NCBI GenBank assembly: GCA_964353405.1
Contig: CAYGWJ010000309.1
Location: forward strand, 1-12,456
DNA from: JBGLNJ01 sp964353405
GTDB lineage: Bacteria; Chloroflexota; Anaerolineae; Fen-1058
DNA length: 12,456 nucleotides
Direction: 5' to 3'
The first letter of the stretch is position 1, and the number at the start of each line of letters is the position of its first letter. Positions 1-6,140 of this stretch are shown here, in pieces. A program made the translations under genes and the position numbers. The notes under the pieces were generated by a model. The model was not told the DNA's origin. It did not search any database and worked only from the letters and a program-made list of their open reading frames with translations.

Positions 1-149
1 AACGTGAAACGTGAAACGTGAGTTGCTCGTCACGTTTCACGCATCACGCATCACGCATCACGCATCACGCATTACGCATTACGCATTACGCATTACGCAT
101 TACGCATTACGCATCACGCATCACGCATTACGCACTACGCATTACGCGC
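1..149. repeat. Heptanucleotide tandem repeat tract with hairpin at its left end
   Basis: Three units of AACGTGA (1-21) are followed, after a 9-nt spacer, by 17 consecutive 7-bp units running without a slip from 31 to 149, mostly CACGCAT and TACGCAT. The unit families are inverted relative to each other, so 10-21 pairs perfectly with 30-41 (12-bp stem, 8-nt loop). Read on the minus strand, the tract starts at the TAA stop codon of the large lyase subunit (142-144) and continues downstream of that gene. Because 7 is not a multiple of 3, the repeated TAA, TAG and TGA triplets close all three frames. It could act as a translation insulator, a transcript 3' end structure or simply a simple-sequence expansion. 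No function is shown. Confidence 0.95.
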
Positions 150-1308
150 TTCGATATAGCTTGGTCAACACGAACTCGTTGTGCCGCAACACTTCGGCGG
201 CGGTCAGGCGGCCATTGATCGTTCGCTCGAGCATCACGAGCGCGGCATCGGCGGCCTGGTCGAGATTCATCTCGATCCGCAGCATCGGGCTGAGGTCAAC
301 GTCCACGTGCTCCGACATCGTCGCGACGGTGAGCGGATTCGCCGACAGCTTGATGACGGGAATGACAGGATTGCCGATGACGTTGCCCTGGCCGGTGGTG
401 AAATAGTGGACGACAGAACCGGCAGCGGCGCACAACGTCACCATCTCGGCGGCGGCGGACGACGAATCCATAAAGCTGAGGCCAGGCTTGCGCTGCTCTT
501 CCGCGGGCTTGAGAAAGCCCACGATTTTGCAGCGGCCCGCTTTCTGAATGTTGCCCAGCGCTTTTTCCTCAATCGTTGTGAGACCGCCGCGAATGTTGCC
601 TTCGGTCGGCTGGCTGCCGAGCAGCGAAACGCCCTGGCTTTCGACGAGGCGCTGATAATCGTCAAAAGCTTCTTTGAATTGCGCGGCGATTTCAGGCGTG
701 GCGCACTGCTGCATGATAATGTCCTCGCCGCCGGTCACTTCGGTTGTTTCGCCAAAGATGAGCGTTGCGCCCGCGTCGGCCAATCGTTCGAACGTGCGCC
801 CCACGGTCGGGTTCGACGCCAGGCCCGAGGTGGTGTCGGATTCGCCGCATTTGGTGCTCATCGTCAATTGCTTGACGGTGAACAGCTCGCGCGCAAGCTC
901 GGTGGCATAGTGCACAAATTCCTTCGCCTTGCGCGACGCGGCTTCAATCGTCTTGTGATCGCCCGAGCGCTCAATGCTAAAGCCCGCGACGGGCTTGCCG
1001 GTCTGGGCAATTTCTTTGACGATGCGATCGGTCCAATTCGGCTCGATGCCGATGACGATAGCGGCGGCGCAGTTGGGATTGCGGCCCTGTCCCGCCAGCG
1101 TGCGGAAGGTCAGATCCAAATCCGCGCCGAATTGCAGGCGGCCATACGGGTGAGGCAGCGCCAGCGTCCCGCGAATGTTGTGCGCCACGCCTTCCGCCGC
1201 CGCATTCGAAAGATCATCCACCGGGATGACGAGGACGTGGTTGCGGACGCCAAAGCGCCCATCGGGACGGCGATAGCCCGTGAACTTGAGCTCTTCTGGC
1301 CTGATCAT
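142..1308 (-). CDS. suyB: UxaA-family lyase large subunit, SuyB-like ((2R)-sulfolactate sulfo-lyase beta / altronate dehydratase-type)
   Basis: This is the catalytic large subunit of a split UxaA-family lyase, about 388 residues, the usual size for SuyB. SuyB with SuyA releases sulfite from (2R)-sulfolactate to give pyruvate; relatives dehydrate altronate or galactarate. Visible family blocks are GYRRPDGRFGVRNHV near the N-terminus, PHPYGRLQFGADL, STKCGESDTTSG, FGETTE, GGLTTIEEKALGNIQKAG, MDSSSAAAEMVTLCAA and TGQGNVIGNP. The single conserved Cys of KCGESD and the SSS block are typical of the family. A GTG at 1317 would extend it by three residues, but it lies inside the ribosome-binding sequence AGAGGTGG; the ATG at 1308 has that sequence 5 nt upstream and overlaps the small-subunit stop as ATGA. 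That coupling implies stoichiometric translation of both subunits. The stop codon merges into the heptamer tract. The SuyB assignment rests on recalled family motifs and the neighbouring sulfosugar-like genes; a sugar-acid dehydratase is the alternative. Confidence 0.78.
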   Translation of the reverse strand: MIRPEELKFTGYRRPDGRFGVRNHVLVIPVDDLSNAAAEGVAHNIRGTLALPHPYGRLQFGADLDLTFRTLAGQGRNPNCAAAIVIGIEPNWTDRIVKEIAQTGKPVAGFSIERSGDHKTIEAASRKAKEFVHYATELARELFTVKQLTMSTKCGESDTTSGLASNPTVGRTFERLADAGATLIFGETTEVTGGEDIIMQQCATPEIAAQFKEAFDDYQRLVESQGVSLLGSQPTEGNIRGGLTTIEEKALGNIQKAGRCKIVGFLKPAEEQRKPGLSFMDSSSAAAEMVTLCAAAGSVVHYFTTGQGNVIGNPVIPVIKLSANPLTVATMSEHVDVDLSPMLRIEMNLDQAADAALVMLERTINGRLTAAEVLRHNEFVLTKLYRSA

Positions 1309-1592
1309 GCTGTCCACCTCTTGGTTCTGAGATTGTGCGTGTGAACGTGCGAGCCGCGCGGCGCGGCTTGCGACGCCCTGCCGATGACGCGCCCGTACTC
1401 GACGACGTCCTTGCCCGGCGCGATGTCTTTCATCGCCACCTTGTGCCCGAGCGGAACGTCGTTGATCAGTTTGACATTCGTGACGAACACGCCTTCGAGT
1501 GTCACCGCGCCCACCTCGTCGCCGGATGGGATGTCCCTCACGGCGACCCCGACATCGTCGTCGGGTTCATGCAACAAAATACTGTGTGCCAT
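1305..1592 (-). CDS. suyA: UxaA-family lyase small subunit with SAF domain, SuyA-like
   Basis: This 95-residue protein is a stand-alone SAF domain, the module fused to the N-terminus of altronate dehydratases and encoded separately in SuyAB. It begins MAHSILLHEPDDDVGVAVRD, has the VPLGHKVAMKDIAPG core that defines the fold, and ends HTHNLRTKRWTA, resembling the C-terminal signature of small subunits in this family. It presumably pairs with the overlapping downstream large subunit and contributes to substrate binding. The start is well supported: GAGGAGG sits 4 nt before the ATG. The gap to the upstream MFS gene is only about 45 nt and holds the second half of a hairpin, so the two may be co-transcribed. 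Family membership is firm; specificity for sulfolactate is inferred from context. Confidence 0.78.
   Translation of the reverse strand: MAHSILLHEPDDDVGVAVRDIPSGDEVGAVTLEGVFVTNVKLINDVPLGHKVAMKDIAPGKDVVEYGRVIGRASQAAPRGSHVHTHNLRTKRWTA
1314..1321 (-). promoter_or_regulatory. Ribosome binding site deciding the start of the SuyB-like gene
   Basis: AGAGGTGG lies inside the end of the small-subunit gene, 5 nt before the ATG at 1308. The alternative GTG start at 1317 falls within this motif, so the ATG is preferred. Confidence 0.65.
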
Positions 1593-1596
1593 ATTT

Positions 1597-1603
1597 CCTC
1601 CTC
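1597..1603 (-). promoter_or_regulatory. Strong ribosome binding site of the SuyA-like gene
   Basis: A GAGGAGG sequence stands 4 nt upstream of the ATG at 1592. It is one of the two strongest ribosome binding sites in the window, the other being that of the transaldolase gene. Confidence 0.7.
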
Positions 1604-1622
1604 AGAAAAAGATTACGATGTT

Positions 1623-1655
1623 ATGGTAGGGGCGAGGTCACCTCGCCCTTACCAT
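1623..1655. repeat. Near-perfect 33-nt palindrome spanning the MFS stop codon
   Basis: Positions 1623-1638 pair with 1640-1655 across a single central base, 16 bp with one G-T wobble (position 1649). The TGA stop of the MFS gene (1638-1640) is the exact centre, and the last residues of that protein (MVRAR) are encoded by one arm. It resembles the short palindromic elements scattered through some environmental bacterial genomes. As RNA it would form a strong hairpin between the MFS gene and the SuyA-like gene. There is no following T-run on the minus strand, so it is not a classical intrinsic terminator. Confidence 0.85.
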
Positions 1656-2873
1656 CGAACGCCAATACAGCAGCACGGCTATCAGCAGAACAACGCCGGT
1701 CAAGATGTAGAGCGCGTTCAGATTCAAAACCACGCCCAGCGAAAAAGCCAGGAGCGGCCCCAGGGCCGACCCGGCATCACTGGCCGTTGTGAAAACGCCG
1801 ACAAAAATGTGCGGGCGTTCCGACTGCAAAGCGACGGTGTTGGCGGATGCGCTCAACGTGGTGGTCAAGCCCACGCTGCCCACAAACATCGCCGCCAGGC
1901 AGAGCAACAGCAGCAGTCCCGATAGATTCACGACGCCCACGACCGCCATCAACATGGCAAAGGCAATCATCACCAACGCTCGCAACCGCCCGACCTTGTC
2001 CGAGAGCGCGCCAATGGTCGGGCCAAAGACGATATCGGACGACCAGCGCAACGCCAGGAGCAAGCCCGCCACGGTGCCGATCCGGACGCCCAGGCCGGAA
2101 AGCAATTCACTTGTTCCAAAGCGACCGGCCAGGAACAATGACGTCGTCGAGATGACGACACCTTCAAACATTCGGTCCATGAAACCCGCAAAGAGAAGCT
2201 GCCGCCCGAGGTTCGTCGCCAGCGCCGCGCGCCAGCCCGCCAGCGTAGAGTTTTTGCCATCCAATGGCAGCCGGCGCAGGACGGCATCGGCGTCATGCGG
2301 CCATCGGATCGAAAGCGCGACCGGCATCGCCAGCGCCGTCACGCCTGTCACCATCCATATGCCGGCCCAATACCCGTAGCGGTCACGGAGGTAACCGCCC
2401 GCCACAACGCTGAACGCGCTGCCCAGTCGAATCAGTCCCCACAGCAACCCCATCAGCCTGCCGCGCCTGGACTCGCTACCGGTCCAGACCGCCTGATATC
2501 CGCTCTGCCTCAGCGCCGACCAGGCAATGCCCCAGCCCAATCGAGCCAGCAGAAAAATGATAAAGCCCCAACCCACGCCATACAGCGCCGTCGTGACGAG
2601 TGACAACACGGCAGCGAAAACAAAAGGCGTGCGCGGACCAAGCCTCTCAAAAATCGCGCTGGCCCATGTGTTGGAAATCAACCGCACCAGCCGGTTGGCG
2701 GAGAGCAGCACGCCGACGAGCGGCAAGGCGATACCCAGATTTTTGGCCTCGAGCGGCAGGATGCCGTACAGGAACGAATCACCTACAATACACAGGCCAA
2801 TCGTCGCGCCGACGGCGCTCACAAGCCGATCAGGTGTTGGCTGCGCGCCCAGCGCTGTGGCCGGCTTATCCAA
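1638..2873 (-). CDS. MFS transporter (sugar or organic-anion type)
   Basis: A 411-residue major facilitator superfamily protein with about 12 hydrophobic segments in two halves. A motif-A-like loop, GALSDKVGRLRAL, sits between the first helices of the second half, and a degenerate counterpart (ASAIFERLGPR) sits in the first half. A charged central loop around residues 195-215 separates the halves. The start is a TTG at 2873, preceded by GGAG at 5 nt and overlapping the stop of the GH31 gene by 8 nt, which indicates translational coupling. The C-terminus has been replaced or extended by a palindromic element that supplies MVRAR and the stop. Its place between a glycosidase and the SuyAB-like genes fits uptake of a sugar or glycoside, or export of a pathway product; the sequence does not decide substrate or direction. 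Confidence 0.82.
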   Translation of the reverse strand: MDKPATALGAQPTPDRLVSAVGATIGLCIVGDSFLYGILPLEAKNLGIALPLVGVLLSANRLVRLISNTWASAIFERLGPRTPFVFAAVLSLVTTALYGVGWGFIIFLLARLGWGIAWSALRQSGYQAVWTGSESRRGRLMGLLWGLIRLGSAFSVVAGGYLRDRYGYWAGIWMVTGVTALAMPVALSIRWPHDADAVLRRLPLDGKNSTLAGWRAALATNLGRQLLFAGFMDRMFEGVVISTTSLFLAGRFGTSELLSGLGVRIGTVAGLLLALRWSSDIVFGPTIGALSDKVGRLRALVMIAFAMLMAVVGVVNLSGLLLLLCLAAMFVGSVGLTTTLSASANTVALQSERPHIFVGVFTTASDAGSALGPLLAFSLGVVLNLNALYILTGVVLLIAVLLYWRSMVRAR

Positions 2874-5800
2874 AGATTCTCCACGTGACGTGGCGAGCGC
2901 CGATCGAGCCTGGGCGTTGTGCGCTGTTCAATACGGTTCCATCGAACAACGCGAATGACGATGCGCCTTCGCCCGGATACAGCCACACTTCAAGGTCATC
3001 TTCCAGATGACCGAGCCGCGCAGCGGAGGCTGTCGTCACATTGTCAAAGGTATCGAACGCATGGACAAAGCGCGGCAGGAGGCAGGCTCGCCGCAAAAAA
3101 CGCGGCGTCTTGCCGAGCGGCGCATCCACCGTGATGCGTGCCGGGCCACGCACAGGCTTGCCCTCATTCAAATCCCACCACTCGCCGGGCGGCAAGATGA
3201 CCTCACGCCTGGCGAGTCCGGGTTGAATGACCGGCGCAAGGTACAACGCCTCGCCCATCATCCACGCATCTTCGATGGGGTACAACTCGGCGCAGTTGGG
3301 CCAGATGAGCGCCGGGTGACGAATGATCGGCGTGCCGTCGCGCGTCGCCGCTTTGGAGAGCGTGTACAAGTACGGGAACAGCTTGACGTGCTCTTCCGAC
3401 AGCGCGCGATAAATCTCGACTGTCTCTTGGTCAAACTTCCACGGCTCGCGATTGCGCCCGATGGGCCCGCCGTGCGCGCGCATCAGCGGCGAATAGCAGC
3501 CGACTTCAGCCCAGCGAAGGTACAACTCTTTGGTCGTGATCGGAGCAAACCAATCATACCAGCCGCCTACGTCCGAGCCATGCACCGGGAATCCGCAGAT
3601 GGAAGCGTTGAGCATGGCGCGCACGGCCGCAGGCAGTCCATCGCCATCGTCCCAATCGGTATCCTGATCGCCCGGCCATTGCGCGGCCACGAATCGCTGC
3701 GAGCCGGCGTAGCCCGCGCGCGGGTAGAGCACGTAATCGTCACCCAACACGCCGCTCGCCGCGCGCTTCATCGCTTCACAATACATCACCGGATACGCGT
3801 TGCGCATCGCCAGTCCCGATTGCCCGTTGTAGAAAACCGAATCCGGCGGAATAGACTCGGCATAGTCCGTCATCACGCCTTGAATGCCGCGCGCATGGAA
3901 TGTTTTCGCGACGATCTCGGCATGCCAGGCCGCCGCGCGCGGATTGGAATAATCCACGACGGTGGCCAGGCCGTGAAAGATGCGCTGCTGGTACGGCAGG
4001 CCCAGACGGTTGCGAATAAAGTAGCCGCGCTGCACTCCCTGGCGGTGTGTGGCCGCGCCCGCGTTCATGTACGGAAAATGCCAGGCGTGAACGCGATAAC
4101 CCTCGGCGCGTGCTGTCGCGATCAAATCATCAATGTGAGGCCACCACTGGTTCGAGAATTCGTACGAGCCGCGAATATCCTGCCAGTGCTCGATGCCCAC
4201 TTGCGCCAGTGGAATGTTCAGCTCACGGAATTTACGAATGTCTTCAAGTGTGTCGTCTTCGGTGACCGGCCCGGTGCGTGTCTTCCAAGGCAAGAGCACC
4301 CAGGCTGGAGGCGTCTCCGAGCGACCCGTTAGCGACGTGTATTGCCCAATCACGTCGAGCGGCGTAGGACCGGCACACAGGTAAAGGTCAATCTCGTTAT
4401 CGAGCACGGTCAAACGATTGACCGTCGAATTCTCATCCCTGACAGCAGATTTGAACCACGATGGCTTGTACGTATTCCAAAACAACCCGGTGCTTACACC
4501 GCGTTCTCGCGCGATCAGGCAAAACGGAACAGGAAAGCCTGTGCACTGTTCGCGGTTTGGGAATGAGCCGCGCGGGCCATACAGCCATCGCAAAAACGGG
4601 TAGAGCCAGGGAAGCCGCTTCCTGGCCCATTCGTAACCCACGCCGCCTTCTTCGACCAGAAAGTATGCCTCTTCACCGCGCTGGTCAACTTTGTTGAAGC
4701 GTTGTCCAAGACCCAGGTAATGCGCATCGGGAAAATCAGAGAAGGCGATGGACGCACCCATCCAGACCGCTGCGCGAGACGAAGGACGAAATTCAATTCG
4801 CAGAATGTCATCGGCGTGAAATGTGAAACGTAAAACGTATGGATCGAGAGTGACGACAAGCGAGTTGCCCTCGGCCTGGATGTCCGTGACCCGAGTGACC
4901 GGCCGGCCCCACACGCGCCATTTCATCTTCATCGTGTTGCCGGTGTAAAGAACCGGAAGGGACAAAATCCTTTGCAACAGCACATCACGTGTGAGGCCGC
5001 GCTCGGCCAACTGCCAGAGAGTCTCACCTTGCGCGTTCTTGACGACGATGCCGAACGGCGCGCGAGTGACCTCGACGCGCACAGACTTGCCAGCCAGCGT
5101 CGCGCCAGGGCCGTTGATGGCGATGGATGATTTGAATTTATCCGGTTGTCCCACAACCAGCGGCGGCGGGTCAGCCGCATCGGACTGGCGAGACGGGCCG
5201 GGCAAGCGCCCTGCGAGAAAAAGCGCGGCAAGCGCAACCGCGCCGATTCCGAGTGTCACGCCTTCCAGTCCGCTCAAGCCTGCCATCGTGTAGGGCAGGT
5301 TGCTAACTTGCCCTACCGCCGTCGTGTAGGGCAAGTTGCCAACTTGCCCTACCATATTCCCGTAGCGTGTCATCAGCCAGACAAACAGGCCCGTCGAGAT
5401 GGCCGCGTGCGCGAATGAGCCGACGACGGGAATCACGCGCACAAGGAATGCCAGCGAGCGCACCGCAAAGACGAGCAAGGCTAACGACACAGCGGACACA
5501 AACACCAAGGGCAATGCGCGCGTCCACGCGCCCAGCGCCGTCGAGACATCCGGCGTCGCCGCAAGCGCAACCATGAGCAACGTCGCCGCCACCACGACAA
5601 GGCCAATCACGAGCGCGGGGATCATTCGCCGAACCATCATTGTATAGTTCGGAAAGCGGATCACCGACTCGGTGATAAAGTGATGCACCATGGCCGCCAG
5701 CAACGCGACCACAATCCACGCAGGCAACGTCCGCGCCAGTCGCGCCATCGGTGGATCGCTCGGCGCTGGCGACCACATGCCAAGCACAAGCAGAAAGACA

Positions 5801-5985
5801 AGCAGCGCGGTACACACATCGAGCGCAAGGACGGCCCAATAGCGCGGCGCAGGTTTCGCGCCCCACAGCACGGCCCGCAAGTTACTCTCTCTCTCGAACG
5901 GCGAGAAATGCTGCCAGTAGATGAGTGCGGTCTGCAATGCGACGATAAAGAGACCGAGGACGAAAGACCAAAGACCGAAAGTCAT
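2866..5985 (-). CDS. Membrane-anchored family-31 glycoside hydrolase (YihQ-group-like catalytic domain)
   Basis: A 1039-residue fusion. Residues 1-260 form a membrane domain with about seven hydrophobic segments (roughly 4-24, 49-71, 87-105, 121-143, 158-177, 184-205, 239-259). The rest is a GH31 alpha-glycosidase: beta-sandwich about 275-540 (with GLGQRF..VDQRG), barrel about 555-890, C-terminal beta domain after that. The predicted nucleophile is D707 in GVMTDYAES and the predicted acid/base is D773 in WPGDQDTDW. Their 66-residue spacing nearly matches the 67 I recall for E. coli sulfoquinovosidase YihQ (D405/D472), and the surrounding text (NG.SG..MRNAYP, AGYAGSQRF, GSDVGGW) is YihQ-like. 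The Q602 region (EHWQDIRG) keeps one Q, but I cannot place the R and W of the sulfonate-binding QQRW set, so substrate is open. Loop charges suggest the catalytic domain faces the cytoplasm. ATG at 5985 has AGGTGA 4 nt upstream. A duplicated palindrome encodes residues 212-232, and the first 14 codons lie in a heptamer tract. Confidence 0.9.
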   Translation of the reverse strand: MTFGLWSFVLGLFIVALQTALIYWQHFSPFERESNLRAVLWGAKPAPRYWAVLALDVCTALLVFLLVLGMWSPAPSDPPMARLARTLPAWIVVALLAAMVHHFITESVIRFPNYTMMVRRMIPALVIGLVVVAATLLMVALAATPDVSTALGAWTRALPLVFVSAVSLALLVFAVRSLAFLVRVIPVVGSFAHAAISTGLFVWLMTRYGNMVGQVGNLPYTTAVGQVSNLPYTMAGLSGLEGVTLGIGAVALAALFLAGRLPGPSRQSDAADPPPLVVGQPDKFKSSIAINGPGATLAGKSVRVEVTRAPFGIVVKNAQGETLWQLAERGLTRDVLLQRILSLPVLYTGNTMKMKWRVWGRPVTRVTDIQAEGNSLVVTLDPYVLRFTFHADDILRIEFRPSSRAAVWMGASIAFSDFPDAHYLGLGQRFNKVDQRGEEAYFLVEEGGVGYEWARKRLPWLYPFLRWLYGPRGSFPNREQCTGFPVPFCLIARERGVSTGLFWNTYKPSWFKSAVRDENSTVNRLTVLDNEIDLYLCAGPTPLDVIGQYTSLTGRSETPPAWVLLPWKTRTGPVTEDDTLEDIRKFRELNIPLAQVGIEHWQDIRGSYEFSNQWWPHIDDLIATARAEGYRVHAWHFPYMNAGAATHRQGVQRGYFIRNRLGLPYQQRIFHGLATVVDYSNPRAAAWHAEIVAKTFHARGIQGVMTDYAESIPPDSVFYNGQSGLAMRNAYPVMYCEAMKRAASGVLGDDYVLYPRAGYAGSQRFVAAQWPGDQDTDWDDGDGLPAAVRAMLNASICGFPVHGSDVGGWYDWFAPITTKELYLRWAEVGCYSPLMRAHGGPIGRNREPWKFDQETVEIYRALSEEHVKLFPYLYTLSKAATRDGTPIIRHPALIWPNCAELYPIEDAWMMGEALYLAPVIQPGLARREVILPPGEWWDLNEGKPVRGPARITVDAPLGKTPRFLRRACLLPRFVHAFDTFDNVTTASAARLGHLEDDLEVWLYPGEGASSFALFDGTVLNSAQRPGSIGARHVTWRIFG
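4815..4842. repeat. Heptamer-phased run inside the GH31 coding sequence
   Basis: Four consecutive 7-bp units (CGTGAAA, TGTGAAA, CGTAAAA, CGTATGG) occur within the GH31 beta-sandwich region, encoding part of YVLRFTFHADD. The units closely match the CACGTTT family of the tract at 1-41. The encoded strand also looks like ordinary GH31 sequence, so this may be chance or a captured repeat that was tolerated. Confidence 0.6.
5290..5352. repeat. Two 27-bp palindromes in frame within the GH31 membrane domain
   Basis: Copy A (5326-5352) is a perfect palindrome of two 13-nt arms around one base. Copy B (5290-5316) is the same with two mismatches in the arms. They repeat with a 36-bp period, exactly 12 codons, and encode VGQVGNLPY and VGQVSNLPY at residues 212-220 and 224-232, in the loop before the last hydrophobic segment. 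This is a mobile-looking palindromic element that keeps the reading frame open. A similar palindrome-type element ends the neighbouring MFS gene, but with different sequence. Confidence 0.92.
5944..5985. repeat. Heptamer tract at the 5' end of the GH31 gene
   Basis: Six 7-bp units (two perfect AGACCGA, plus GGACGAA, AGACCAA and two looser end units) cover the first 14 codons of the GH31 gene, so its N-terminal residues MTFGLWSFVLGLF are read from repeat DNA. The same unit family reappears in opposite orientation at 6113-6140, so the two tracts flank the intergenic gap as an inverted pair. Confidence 0.75.
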
Positions 5986-6139
5986 GGCTCACCTTTGGCT
6001 GGTTCGAAATCTTGCGTTTCGTATAACGCTGGCTCTTCGCGCAGTTGGCGCGAGTCAGAGAGAATTGCTCTGCGCATCGAATGTAGTTTGGCAGCTTTGA
6101 AGGGCACGCGTGCCTCCGTCTTCGGTCTATCGTCCTTCG
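5986..6139. other. 154-nt gap between isomerase and GH31 genes
   Basis: The largest gap in the window. It holds the AGGTGA ribosome binding site of the GH31 gene, a 6-bp GC stem with a 5-nt loop (6037-6042 with 6048-6053), and heptamer units at the isomerase end. No clear promoter or terminator with a T-run is visible, and no small gene is convincing. Confidence 0.6.
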
Positions 6140-6140
6140 T
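6113..6140. repeat. Heptamer tract starting at the isomerase stop codon
   Basis: Four 7-bp units on the minus strand begin with the TGA stop itself (first unit effectively TGACGAA shifted by phase) and continue as GGACGAT and AGACCGA-type units into the gap. The unit matches that of 5944-5985 in inverse orientation. Confidence 0.8.

Noticed and set aside
1..149. CRISPR array
   Set aside because: Units are 7 bp with no spacers; this is a simple tandem repeat.
11..406. Plus-strand ORF with repeated THHASRI/THYALRI peptide
   Set aside because: The peptide is only the translation of the heptamer tract and continues antisense into the lyase gene.
181..1344. Long plus-strand ORF of 387 codons over the SuyB-like gene
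   Set aside because: It is antisense to a gene with clear family motifs; the protein is rich in R, H, A and D with no domain pattern, typical of a GC-driven shadow frame.
3007..4332. Plus-strand ORF of 441 codons over the GH31 gene
   Set aside because: Antisense shadow of the GH31 barrel; no recognisable motif and no ribosome binding site.
6037..6053. Intrinsic terminator after the isomerase gene
   Set aside because: The stem is only 6 bp and no T-run follows on the minus strand.
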